The notes under the pieces: generated by a model
Database searches by the model: none
What the model was told of the DNA's origin: nothing
The model's input: the letters and a program-made list of their open reading frames with translations, nothing else
Part shown: piece by piece, positions 34,957-46,000 of the stretch
Numbering within the stretch: the first letter of the stretch is position 1
Layout: the number at the start of each line of letters is the position of its first letter
NCBI GenBank assembly: GCA_003996215.1
Contig: QJPP01000821.1
Span: 248,001 to 312,000 of the forward strand
Direction: 5' to 3'
DNA length: 64,000 nt
Origin: Jaltomata sinuosa
Lineage: Eukaryota > Streptophyta > Magnoliopsida > Solanales > Solanaceae
Program-made: the position numbers and the translations under genes

Positions 34957-36285
34957 TGGTAATGCTCAAACGTACTCTCTAATTAGGAGGTATCAGCGAT
35001 CGTTAAGCAAAACACATTTATAATTTCCAACAGATGTCGGAGTCGAACCTAAAGAGAACAATGTAATTGGGATCGAGCTAATAAAGAATCTAAGCAACTT
35101 ATTGAAGTTCAATTAACAAAAGAAAGATATCGAAAAGGGGGGTTTTAGACTAAACTAAGAGATAAAAGAAAATCTAATAAAAGATAGGTTTTGATCAATG
35201 GCTTTCACCTTGCTTTCACCAAGCAAGGACAACACAGGTGACTAGAGAATGGGAATTCAACTCACAAGACTTGCACCCGATTAACACGTAGGTAGTCTTT
35301 GTTGAAGGTATGCCTAACCGTCTTTCGACCAATCGAGCATATATCTCATGTGTTCTCTCGAATCACCATGAGTGAGCAATAATCAACCAAATCAACTTGG
35401 GTGAGTTGGCTATCTCTAGCTCCAACTCTTAGATGGGGGTTTTCGGTGAATTAAGCTATTTCTAGCCTCAATCTAGAATGAAATCCCAAATCCCCACTAT
35501 TGAACCTTCCCAAATTTAAGAAAATCCTCTCTCAAGCAAAAACCCAAATTAGTATGCTAAGTTAATGTTTACAACCATTAACTATAAATTCAGGCATGGA
35601 GGATTCAATAGACCCAAGTAATTAACCAAGAACAAAATCAAAGCATGAATTCAATACCCAAACAAGTATTATCTCTAATACAAAACCCAAATCTCAATTC
35701 AACAATTACACCAATAAAATAGCAATTAAGAACAAGAGTTAAAGAATAGAAACTAAAGATTTTACAATAAAGAGCATCCAAATCTTCACTCATCTGGTGT
35801 TGGTTAATGAACTTGCTCTCCAAGCTTTGCCAAAAGTTGTGAAATTTGCCAAAGATAGCTTCCAAGATGGCTGAGAGGTGTTTTATGTGGATTGGGATTT
35901 CCAAAAGTGGGAATTTCCAAATCTGTCATATAGCTGATGATGCCTTCATTACGATTGCGTGTACGATCTTTGCAATTGCGAGGTTCTATGATTTCCTTCC
36001 ATGCGGTTGCGTGACTCCACTCTCGCGATCGTGTGGCTTTGAGTTTCTGCCAATGCATCGCGATCGCGTGACCTCACTCTCGCGATGGCCAATTTAATGC
36101 CAGTGACCAGCAACTTTTTTTGCTCTATTTGACTTGTTTTCACTTGAATCTTTCTCGAAAACTTTTAAAACACAGAAACCTGTAAAATAGAAGTAATTCG
36201 TGTCAAATTGCACTATTTATACACTTTATACTAGCAAAAGCATAAGATTAGAAGCTAAATAAGTAGGTAGAATACCAACTTATCA
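34957..36285 (-). repeat. Element A 5' LTR
   Basis: On the minus strand it starts TGATAAGTTGGTATTC at 36285 and ends near CA at 34957, a few bases before the primer site. About 100 bases in there is TTCTATTTTACAG, a splice-acceptor-like site, followed by a block of CGCGATCGCG-type words (35950-36090). The partner LTR is outside the window, so the ends rest on the TG/CA rule and on the primer-site position. Confidence 0.65.
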
Positions 36286-36731
36286 GGCAACCCGTCGGCT
36301 AACTCATCTGATGCTCCAGCGACTCTGGCTCATTTTGACGGGAATGTGCAACGTCCCGTCGTGGCTCTCACGAGCATCGTGGCAGGTCGACGGACATAAC
36401 TTCTTTACTTCAGCTTCTCTGGTCCATTTCCATGGGCAAGTGTGACGGCCCGTGGTGACTCCGACGCCTGTCCCAATTGGTCGTGGGATGGGATTTTGCC
36501 TTTAAGCCTTGCTGTCTCATTTCAACGATCCTTTCCATGGGCCATGGTAGGTCCCACACCCGCAGGGAATGACTTTTAGCCCAGAAATAGCAAATTTTAT
36601 GTCTTTTTGTCTTTTAAACACTTTTCCCTGCACAGGTAGCAACCGAGCATCATATCTAACAAAACACACTTAAGAACTCCTAAAATCCTTAGTTTTAAGT
36701 GTCGAAAGTGCCATGAAATCCTGGCACATCA
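36286..36731 (-). repeat. Element E: truncated LTR, minus orientation
   Basis: On the minus strand it starts TGATGTGCCAGGATTTCATGG at 36731, like the LTR starts of C and F. Within 120 bases is CTACCTGTGCAG before GGAAAAG, and beyond that GACGGG/CCCGTC words (36290-36480). It is cut by element A at 36285. The five bases after it, CAAAC (36732-36736), should be its target duplication. Confidence 0.7.
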
Positions 36732-37156
36732 CAAACTCCTATGAAGTTCACCAGATGCTGATTAAGGTTATTAGATGGTAGACCTCTGAATGCTCATTTT
36801 AGTGTCTGAAGGTGCAGCATAGTACAGGTAACATCGAACTTGGCATTTGCACCAAGCGGGGGCAACACAATAGCACCTGCAAATCCTGCCAGCTCCACAT
36901 TTGCATCATCCTCTACCGACTGTCCTTGCACAGGTCTGTTCTGGATATTTACATTTCACAGATTGCGGGCATCAACAGAAATATTAATAGCAAGCCAACA
37001 TAGATTTCCAACCTCTATTTCAATAAAGTCATCTGTTGCAGGATCATCTGTATTGGGATCGGCTGCATAAGCAGCTAGGGCAGCAGCGTCGATGCGTTAA
37101 GCAACAGTTAGCTCAACACCTTCCATGTGTGCACGTTGGCCCATTACTCCCGAAGA
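36732..37156 (-). pseudogene. Element F gag N-terminus
   Basis: Starts MGQRAHMEGVELTVA and shows AFAGAIVLPPL-like sequence (FAGAIVLPPLGANAKFDV) and TMLHLQTLK, matching the N-terminal gag of element C (AIVLPPLSPGAKFNI, TMLQLLNLK). At least three in-frame stops are present. It ends at the junction with element E. Confidence 0.65.
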
Positions 37157-37220
37157 AAAATAAAATAAAAAACAAGGACTACAAGTAGAAATAAATACTA
37201 AAGACAATTTCTAAACGGTA

Positions 37221-37239
37221 TTCTCTGGCAACGGTGCCA
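37221..37239 (-). other. Primer binding site of element F
   Basis: On the minus strand TGGCACCGTTGCCAGAGAA, a decayed form of the site in C. Confidence 0.75.
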
Positions 37240-37244
37240 AAATT

Positions 37245-38912
37245 TGATACTCTCAAATTACACCTCTAAAATGATATATAAAGCGGTCGCTGTCAAATAT
37301 AGAACTCAATCAAGAGTTGGGGTCGAATCCCATAGAATATGATGAGAAATATATTAGTAGTCAATATCTGACTGATTGTCTTTATTTGGAGGGGGATTTA
37401 ACATGAAAAGTAAAATTAACAAGTATTGTGTATTATCGGTAACAAATTATGTGCGAGTTATTGTTGTTTGTGTTCAAATTTTGAGAAGAAACTAGGACTA
37501 TATTTTCCATAATTTCATAACTTAGCAGCTTTATGTGATTTGTGATCTATCCTAGTGATATGCATGCAAAACTAACGATTAGAGTTCAACTAAAGTCTTT
37601 TGACCCAATTAGATTAATGTCACTTGAAACCCTTTCGGTCTTCAAGTGTTTAAGTATTTAACTTCGTTAATGGTTTCAGATTGACTTTCCTCGTAAGAAC
37701 TCAAATCATTAGATGAGGGTTAGAAGCCTCAAATCTTGATTGTTAATCTCTTTTCCTAACATATACTTCTTTTGTTAAGCAAGTTAAGATTTATGGCAAG
37801 TTCTAACATTTGCAACCGTCATAAAGTAATCAAAGCAAAGAGATTAACAATACATGTAGTTTCATTGTTTAAGAATCACATTCTTATTTAACTTATGTTC
37901 GATAATCAGTCATGGTTCCCACAACTCTAGTTATGGGGTTTAGCTATTCATGCTTGCAAGAATCAGATCATAAGACTTAGAAGAATTTATGATAAATAAC
38001 TTATAAGAGAAGAGTAGAGAAAACTAACTTATATTAACCATATAATAGTCCAAAATAATAGCAAAGTAACCAAGAAAACCAAGAGCAAAGATCAATGTAC
38101 GTTCTTAGCTCTCAAACATGTGTTAACAGATAAAAATAACGAGTAACAAATAAAAAAAAACTAAAGAAAGTATTTATAGACATAAAATTTTATCCTAAAT
38201 TGACTAGAAAAACTTGGTCGCGTCAGCTCTCTACAAACCATAAATCAGAACTATGGTATGTAGTCTTTAGGAGTCGACCATCGAATTGCAAAGTTAAGAT
38301 CGAAATTGCAGGTTTTTACGGGTCAGTCTATGGTTTGTAATTCACATCGATGATCCATAGACTTGAACCATAGTTTTGAGACCACTTTTGCATCCTCTCA
38401 AATCCTTGATCTATGGGTCACAGGACGGACCCATAATCTGGTTTATGGTCCGTTAACTTAGCCATCGTCTGAAGCTCTAAAATTTCACCTTTGCAAAACC
38501 CCTTTCTACGAGTCATAGGATGGTCCGTCCATTGAGTTTATAGGGTCATCAAATGAGTCGTAGTTTTCTCTTCTAATTTTCACTCCCCTGATCCAGTTTT
38601 ACAATTAACAAGACGGACCCTTACTTTTCATTTATGATCCGTCAAACAAACCGTGGTTTTAACTTCAACTTGTCTTCTTTCAGATCATGTTTTAAGGCTC
38701 ACAAAACAGTCCATAGTTTAGAACTACGGTCCGTCATTTTTCTTTACGGCTCCATACTTAGCCAATTTCAGCTTAAAACTTTGACTTTTTCTCACGAACC
38801 TCGTTTTCCTGCACAAACACAAAAGAACATCATATCTAATAAAAATACACCTAAGAACTCAAAAAATCCTTGGTTTAAAACATCAAAAGTTCCGTAAAAT
38901 TCCAGCAGATTA
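37245..38912 (-). repeat. Element F 5' LTR
   Basis: On the minus strand it runs from TAATCTGCTGGAATTTTACGG (original TG now TA) to the CA at 37246-37245. About 95-110 bases in is TTGTGTTTGTGCAG before GAAAACG. Downstream, GGTCCGTC, GGACGGACC and CCATAGTTT words recur over 38220-38750. The shared layout with C, E and A indicates common descent. Confidence 0.75.
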
Positions 38913-39500
38913 AAGGCTCCCTTCGAGATGGAAATTATAAAGGTTTCGTATCATGCTTGATAAGGATCAGGAATTGTCACCCACAATGACATGGCAAAAA
39001 GGACAAACAAGGGACCAAACTGTCAGGCAGTTCATATGTTTGAACGAGCTCGTACGGAGCTAAATGGTGCAGGAATATTAGTTGGCTCCCCCTCCAACAA
39101 ATTGAACGCATGGCACAAGGACATATGCTTTAGTACTTTAAGGCTTTAGCGATATATTTTAGTTGGCCAAGGCCCAACATTGTAGCCTATAGATAGTCGA
39201 CCCTCCTCACTTGTAAAGGGCCTGACTCCCATTCTCTTCATCAATTCAATAGTTTTCTTAATCTTCAAGCATTTTACTTTACTGGTCTCTTGTTCTACCT
39301 TGGTGGAAGTTCTGATAGTCGAGGAGCTGATCTCGAGATCGTCCTCACTCTTTAAGAACACACCTAGATTTGCTTTTTTACTTTGATTATTGCATTTATG
39401 TTATATTCTGCATATTAACATTATCGTCTTCTAACCAAATTGCTAGTAAACTGGACTACAAATAAGGTTAAATCGTAACGCGTGTTCTTGACCCACCTAT
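38913..39500. other. Unassigned repeat-like DNA
   Basis: It flanks element F on its outer side. The short frames (for example 39146-39361) show no domain. I see nothing else to name. Confidence 0.4.
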
Positions 39501-40420
39501 AAATTCAATTGTACCCCCCTCCTTCGATGGAGATATCACCAAAACCCTCAAGCATGTTGGTGTTCAAGGTCCCACTTCGCCTCTTTTGAGACCGAGGGTG
39601 GTAAATCCTTGTTCCGAGTCCCTGGTCTCTAAAGAGGATAAGGAGGAAATGAGAAAAACATCTTCTTCGGATCTACTTGACTAGGCTTCCTATATATTTT
39701 CTCAGGTAAGCCGTGTTTTTTTATCATTGTCTCTTATTATTTTATTTCCACTAAGTTTTTGACTCTTGCGTTCTTTCAAGGGCATGTTCTGATCTTCGAA
39801 ATTCTTTCCCGACCGGAGCGAGAGAAAGAAATCCTGGATCAAGAACTAATTAAGTCGTCTTAAAAAGCATATGGATTCCATGAAGCATAAGCATCAGGAT
39901 GTCGAAGCTCGGTTCCTTTAGTAGAAGAATGCCTTTACTCAAGAAAACAAGTGGCTTTCTTCCGAATTGACTAGACTCTGAACCAAAGGGGAAAACAATT
40001 AGAGGAGTTTGAGGCCTCTGTTCAGAAGGAAAATGATGTCATTCAGGAGGTTTACTCCTGAAAGGGGGTTGTGGAAAAGTGAAACGAGGAAGTACAAGCT
40101 GCAAAAACCGAACTTGATGCCCTGAAGGAAGAGATGGCCCCTGTCCGGTTGGTTGCTGCGAAAGCAAACACCTTATCCGAGAAAAAGAAAAAACTGGCCA
40201 AGGATCTTGAGGCAAGTAGAGCCAGGAGCTCTTGTGTCAGAGAACGTTTTAGGTCCCAAAAGGCTTACGAGGTGTGGAGGCTAAGCTTAAAGTTTTGGAG
40301 AGAGTCAAAGACGATCTATCTATTATAGAGGGAAATTTAGTTAGCCCAATATGTAGTCAACTTAGGAGAGGTTCCAAAATTAACTCTCGAAGATCTTGCC
40401 TCCTCCTCATAGGAAGAGTA
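39500..40420 (+). pseudogene. Decayed coiled-coil ORF, probably transposon-derived
   Basis: Plus-strand frames with shifts and stops read as long charged helices (KTELDALKEEMAPV, TLSEKKKKLAKDLEASRA), preceded by a Pro/Ser-rich part. This resembles the coiled-coil ORFs carried by plant retrotransposons, but I cannot place it in a named family. It is not a functional gene. Confidence 0.4.
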
Positions 40421-40519
40421 TTCAGAGAAAGTAGAGGAGAGAGTGATGGAGATTCCGAATACAATGATCGTAAAGACCCGTCTAGGAGCCTTCCTTTCTT
40501 CTACAGCTTCGGGCATTTG

Positions 40520-40710
40520 AAAAGGAGAGGCACTGATGCCCAGTGAAGAGGTGTGAGAGATTGACAATGATGAGTATGAGGATAGGTAAAGATAGGCCGA
40601 GATTGGAAGAGGTGATTAAATAGAACATGACACACGTACAACTTACCAATGACATGTCCTTAGATAAGATGGTATTGAGGTCGAAAATTAAGGTAGAAGG
40701 TTAGTAGGTG
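40520..40710 (+). pseudogene. LINE reverse-transcriptase C-terminal remnant
   Basis: A frame reading RRCERL, RPRLEEVIK, a stop, then TNDMSLDKMVLRSKIKVEG matches the C-terminal end of plant LINE RT. A second, better copy is in the UPL3 intron (48120-48305), with the corresponding MTLDRRVWRSQIRIEG. Confidence 0.6.
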
Positions 40711-41704
40711 AGCGTGTCTAGTTCACTTATCAGTATTGTTATGATTACTCTCTTACTATCTTATTCTTCGATTTTGATATTACTTGTTGTTTTCTTTGCT
40801 TCAGTTATCGTATTATTTGTTATCACTATTGTTCTCTTCCCCTTTTGTTTTTAACATAGTTTTTTCACTATTGTATTTCATTTTGATATTTAATTATGAT
40901 ATACTGAGGAGTCAAGGAATTTAGGCCAAAATATCAATGAAAGTAGATAGATTTTTTTTCATTCCTGAAGAGGTGCATATCTTACCCGGATCTTCTTCCA
41001 TAATGGTACGGAATAATATTATCATTGGGTAGATACACAAATCACCTTAAATCTAAGAAGTCAAGCCGATGGGTTGGTCCAGATGGAAAGAGAAAAAAAC
41101 GAATTGAACTTAAGATCTTTTCTGGAGATTCCATTTTCCTAGAGAGGCGAATAAGATATCCAGACATACTGGCTTTTTGATACCACGAGAAATAGGAAAA
41201 AAATTCCAAGGAAACCAAAAGAGTGAAAAATTGGACCTCTTGTGTATATAAAAGATTTGGTTAATAACAAACTCTCATTAGAATCAGAAAAGAATTTATG
41301 AAAATTCTTTGAGCCTAGGGTTTATCAAAAACAACCAGAGATATACATACCACTCTCTCCAGATCTCACTTATGAAACTACACTAAATATGTTATTATAT
41401 TGATTAAAACGCTATAAGAAAAAAGAAAGATTGAACGATTCCAAAACTCCTGTCTGATTGACGTTGTACGAAGACACCAACCACTACAACTTGAGGATTC
41501 TAAAGAAACAATATGGAAAGAGTTTACATCCTACTACTTAAAGAATCAGCTAATCTAAAATTATCACTGTATATATCTCTCCCTTTTTATATGAAATTAT
41601 AGTTGCTAAAGAAAGTATGAAATGCTCATTCGCTAATTAAATCCTTTATAAAGTGTATTCCTTCCTCGGCAGTACGGATTATATTCAAACTTCACATTCA
41701 CTAT
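40711..41704. other. Decayed LINE 3' tail and unassigned AT-rich DNA
   Basis: At 41347-41400, CCACTCTCTCCAGATCTCAC...ACACTAAATATG is a worn copy of the LINE/SINE-type 3' tail seen at 48596-48655. The intervening 600 bases show no other feature. Confidence 0.45.
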
Positions 41705-42076
41705 GGGTGTATTTGGTATGGGGAAAAACATTTTTTGAAAAATGTTATATATTTTCCCAGTTGAACAAAAAATTTGAAACACTCTAAAAAAAACAAGTTC
41801 CTTAAAAAAGAAAAAAATGATTTCTATAATAAAAATTAAGGAAAACAAGTTCATGTTTAATATATCCTCCTCGCCCACCCAGCACCTCAACCCTTACCCC
41901 TTGACTATCCCACTCCGCCATCCCCAAGGCCCCACTCCCCACCCCTATAGCATTTTTGCTAGATTACATATAAATACTCTTGAGATTACTTCTTTTTTTT
42001 TAACTTACCAAACACTAAAAAAAAGTATTATTTACATTTTCCATGAAAAATATTCCCCTTCATACCAAACACACCC
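41705..42076. mobile_element. MITE with GGGTGTRTTTGGTAT terminal inverted repeats
   Basis: The left end GGGTGTATTTGGTATGGGGAA pairs with the right end, whose reverse complement begins GGGTGTGTTTGGTATGAAGGG. It is 372 bp, AT-rich, with no coding capacity. The superfamily (hAT-like is my guess) is uncertain because no target duplication could be fixed. Confidence 0.7.
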
Positions 42077-42440
42077 CATATCTTCACTCAAATTAAGTTT
42101 CGAAAATCGCTATTCATTGTGTTAATTGTCACATGGCAAGTACTGAAGTTTATTTCAAAATCAGAATCTAAACAAGTTCACTGGTTTCTATCTTAAACCC
42201 AAACACAATGTCAACTTTGTGTTTTGAAAAATACTCTTGGGCCACATTTCTGTATATTTCAAGATACAAACAAAAGAAATAAAAGAAAATGATGTCGTTC
42301 CATCCTCGAATAGATCCTAATACTTAAAAGGAGCTGTATCTAACCAAACTAATTTTTTTACAATCAAGGATGAAAACCTCAGCATACTTCAAAACAATCA
42401 TTTTTGAAGAAGCAATAGGACAAGGAACATGCAATGTGTC
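42077..42440. other. Intergenic stretch downstream of UPL3
   Basis: Nothing recognised. Confidence 0.4.
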
Positions 42441-42453
42441 AGACTCAACAGAA

Positions 42454-43041
42454 TTTATTATAATGTATTACAAATAATCTGAAATGCCAAAGGTGTACAA
42501 TTTTAAATCTAAGAGAAGCAGGACGAAGAAGGCAACATTGTGACCTTACACTTATGTACTTCACGAGCTCAGTATGTCAAAAATGAAAGAAGAATCTCGC
42601 TACATATTTACGAACATTTACAACAGAAGAAACTCCTGCAGAAAACTTGAAGAACCTTCACAGCAGCAGAAAGAACCCCGGAGAAATCTTCAAAAGCTTC
42701 CATGTCAGCTGTGAAATTAAACAGCCAAAAAGCAGGCAGCAAGACTTATATTTTTTTTTTACTGAAGCAATAATACGTTCAAGGCATGTAAATCAGCAAG
42801 CTCAATAACATGTTTAGACAACCAAATATACTCAATATACAATCTTAGATAACTTAACTGAAAACTGAAAACTGATGAAACTATCATAATTAAATAATAA
42901 AGGTAGCAGAAACGAGTAGAGAGAGATGCTCACAGACCTTGCTATTGTTAGTTTAAAGAGGATGGTTGACAGCACCATTATCGAGGACCAGAAGCACCAA
43001 CTCTCTCGAGTTGTATAAACAAGTCTATTAGTCACTTTGAC
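42454..43041 (-). other. UPL3 3' untranslated region with candidate polyadenylation signal
   Basis: On the coding strand AATAAA lies at 42459-42454, about 580 bases after the stop codon. Transcript end and any 3' UTR intron are inferred, not shown. Confidence 0.4.
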
Positions 43042-46000
43042 TTATGACAAATCGAATGATCCTTGACCTTCATTAATGGCATAGAGTAACTTCTTGTACA
43101 TGATTTCCTGCAGAGTAAAATAAAGCATAAGAAACTTACTTGGGGAAAAATAAAGAATTGATTGACAATAGGGAAGTATCAACCGCTAAAACGCTGACCC
43201 AGACTGGGAAAACATAACACAACATACGGCTATGGTAATTAGAGAAACTTTACCTTACTAGAATAGGGAGGGAGTTTCAAATAATTAGCACATGTCATCA
43301 CACTGGGTAGGTCTTCATCTGCAGATTCTAATGGTGCATTACTGTTGTGTGCTGCATTGCCAGCACTGGATGAATGCTGTTCCAAGTATATGAATGGTCA
43401 GTCACTGAAATAAAGAGACATAGCAAATAGGCACACTTAAATTTTATCTACAACCATACCTTCCTCACAATTGTCAACTTAGGATTCAGAGAAGCAAGAC
43501 CACCAGCAGGGAGCCGGGGAGCACCAGTGACAAACTGACAGAATGCTCGTTGCTGCTCAGGTGTGAACTCTCCCATAATCTCTAGTAACTGAGAAGAATA
43601 ATTTAATACAAGTTATCAACTTGAAACAAATAGAAGTGAATGATGAAGAAAAGCATCCAAATCATCATTGTTTCAGGCAGTTTACTTTCACCAACAGCTG
43701 AAGAAAAAAACTTACGTGAATAATGGGAGGACTCTTGGATGTGTACCCGTGATCAAATTTAATGTGGTCTACTAGCGTCTCAGGCTGCATAACAAAAAGA
43801 ATATAATACATTCAACCAAATACAGGAAAAGTAGGTCTTATCATAACCAGCAGATTCATGAGAACAGATATTACCTTCCACAACTCTTTACGACCACATA
43901 AGAGATAGTCTAACTCTGAAGGAGAGAATATTTGTAGAGTTGAATAGTCAAAAACCTGAAAGTTGTGGAGCCTAAAAGTTATTTATTATTAGATATAAAA
44001 TTATCTCCAGGTGTATCTAAATTGCTAACTATAGAGAAACAACAATCTGCAATAAGGAAACTATCAGATTGTCCCACTAAATGCTTTTTTAACCCACAAG
44101 ATCATCTTGGTCTTTAAGGTTCCCTAGAAAAAACCCTCAAGCAGCAAACCTGATTGAAGCCAGATCTAAAAGCCTCCATTTGTTGCCTGATTCCAGTCTT
44201 GACAGTAGCATCAACTACCAAAGAAATGTATTCCTCCAAGGTACTGAGATCAACCTGCAAATTCCATTTAAGGTAAAGAAATATTAATGGAAATAAGGCA
44301 TGCAATCGAGGGACTTCATCAGTCAAATACCAAAAATAAGAAGCGAAGAAACAAAAAAAAAATTAAAAGAGAAGGGCTGACATCCAAGATATCGTGGCTC
44401 ACATTCTCATCGCCTGCTTTAAGAACATATTCAGGATAGCCAGGAAGTGTGAAATCTAAACAAAGATCCTCAATTGGAGTCCCACGGAAACGCATGTCAT
44501 AAGATTTGTCTAAGTTCTGATCTTCCATTGATTCTACATATTGCTTTCGACTGACTAGAGCTTGCAACTCTTGCAAAGTCTTCCCTAATTCGACGTCAAA
44601 AGAAACAATGTCGTACAAATCAAGCTCCTGAAGTGTTTCAAGTTAGAAACATTAGTGGAACAGATAAAATACAACGGTGGGTGCAACAACTGATCACAGA
44701 GGACAAGTGTGCAATGAAGAGCAGGGAGAGCTTACTTGGCCAAGAACAAGCTTATAGAAGGCAGTGGACAGTGGAAGGTCCAAAAGCCGTCCATCTTGAA
44801 GAGCTTTGGCCATAACACGTCCAAGCAAGCGGAAATATTCAATTGCCTTAAAGAATTGACCTCCATCAACAGTACCAGTATGTGGTGACCAGGGACGTGG
44901 GAATAATCCAAGAGGTGCTTGGACAAGATCTCTATCACCTCCACTTAATTTATTATCTATATGAACTTCCATATAATGCCCATTGGACGATAATGATAAA
45001 CCAGATCTCCACATTCCAAGTCCAACTTTTTGTAGATCATGACTTAAAAGGGTATAAAACTCCAGTGTAGGACCCAGGCCAGTACCAACTTCACCAAAAT
45101 ATTCAACTTCAAGAACAGCTTTTTGGCTAGAGTACATCTCCATTACTTTTGCAGCAGAATCCAGAATGCGGTTCCTTGAGACACGAACTTTCTGGCGCTG
45201 TAATCTACCAACCCTAACTGCTCTCTCATGAGTAGATCCATTACCATCAGCACCTTGCTGTTGCTGCAGCCTATATAAAGCACGTGACAACCCAAAAGCA
45301 GTTGAATAGAAGTACTGGCGCCGAGTCTCAAATGGAAAAAGAAAAGGGCAGGCCTTTGTCAACTGGTAACACCAAGATGGAAGAGACCCACTACAAAGTG
45401 CAAGAGCATCCTGGATCTGTCGTGCCAATTTCGGAGTGAGCTTACTATTGACAAATTCCTCAGAAGGAATTTTGATACCCGTAGTACTGAGCTCATCTAG
45501 ACTAGAAATTTTTCCTTCAGAAAAATCATCAATCATGGACAGGACTCGCAAACGGGGGGCAAGCTGATTCAGCGCCTCCAATACACGTAAGAGGTACAAA
45601 ATACTGTAAGTAGGGTTATTTTTTTCCAGATCACAAGGAAGTTCTCCCTGCAATATACTATCTAATAATGATGCTCGAAGCAATGAAGGATCAGCACTGG
45701 AACTAGCCGAAGAACTGATTTTCGTAGACTTGGAAATTGAGCTCCCAGCCCCATTCATCGACCTCTCAGCTTGGTTGTCTGCCCTTTGGTATGTGATCGT
45801 GTAAATATCACTCCAAACCCTGCTTCCATCACTGGATACAAAATCATTTCCACCATATCTCTCATCATCATCTTCGTCTACAACAAGCTGCCGCTGGATA
45901 GCCTGGTAGATAGTCAAGTGCCTATTAAGCGGCTTTCCACCAACAGAAAATATAAGTTTTGGTGGATCACCAGATCCCAATAGAGGATGACCGTGCGGAT

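Larger units (their letters stand above)
1..36285 (-). mobile_element. Element A: defective Athila/Tat-like LTR retrotransposon, minus strand, interrupted by element B
   Basis: Read on the minus strand the parts run in retrotransposon order: 5' LTR (36285 to 34957), primer binding site (34952-34934), start of a zinc-knuckle gag (34827 to 34704), then, across the inserted element B, the rest of that gag frame (3576 to 2962), a spacer, an array of CGCGATCG-like words (2280 to 1550) and a Transposase_32-like ORF (1428 to 340). The 3' LTR must lie left of the window. I see no protease, reverse transcriptase or integrase between 2962 and 2281, so this copy is non-autonomous or has lost pol. The lineage is inferred from the tRNA-Asp-type primer site and the ORF downstream of where pol should be. 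Confidence 0.7.
36732..38912 (-). mobile_element. Element F: 5' portion of an LTR retrotransposon, minus strand
   Basis: Contains the 5' LTR (37245-38912), primer site (37221-37239) and the start of gag (about 37150 to 36732), then is interrupted by element E. The remaining gag, any pol and the 3' LTR must lie left of the window. Confidence 0.75.

Noticed and set aside
42832..43035. Possible intron in the UPL3 3' UTR (GT near 42935)
   Set aside because: A donor-like GTCTGTGAG is visible but no convincing acceptor was fixed; RNA evidence would be needed.
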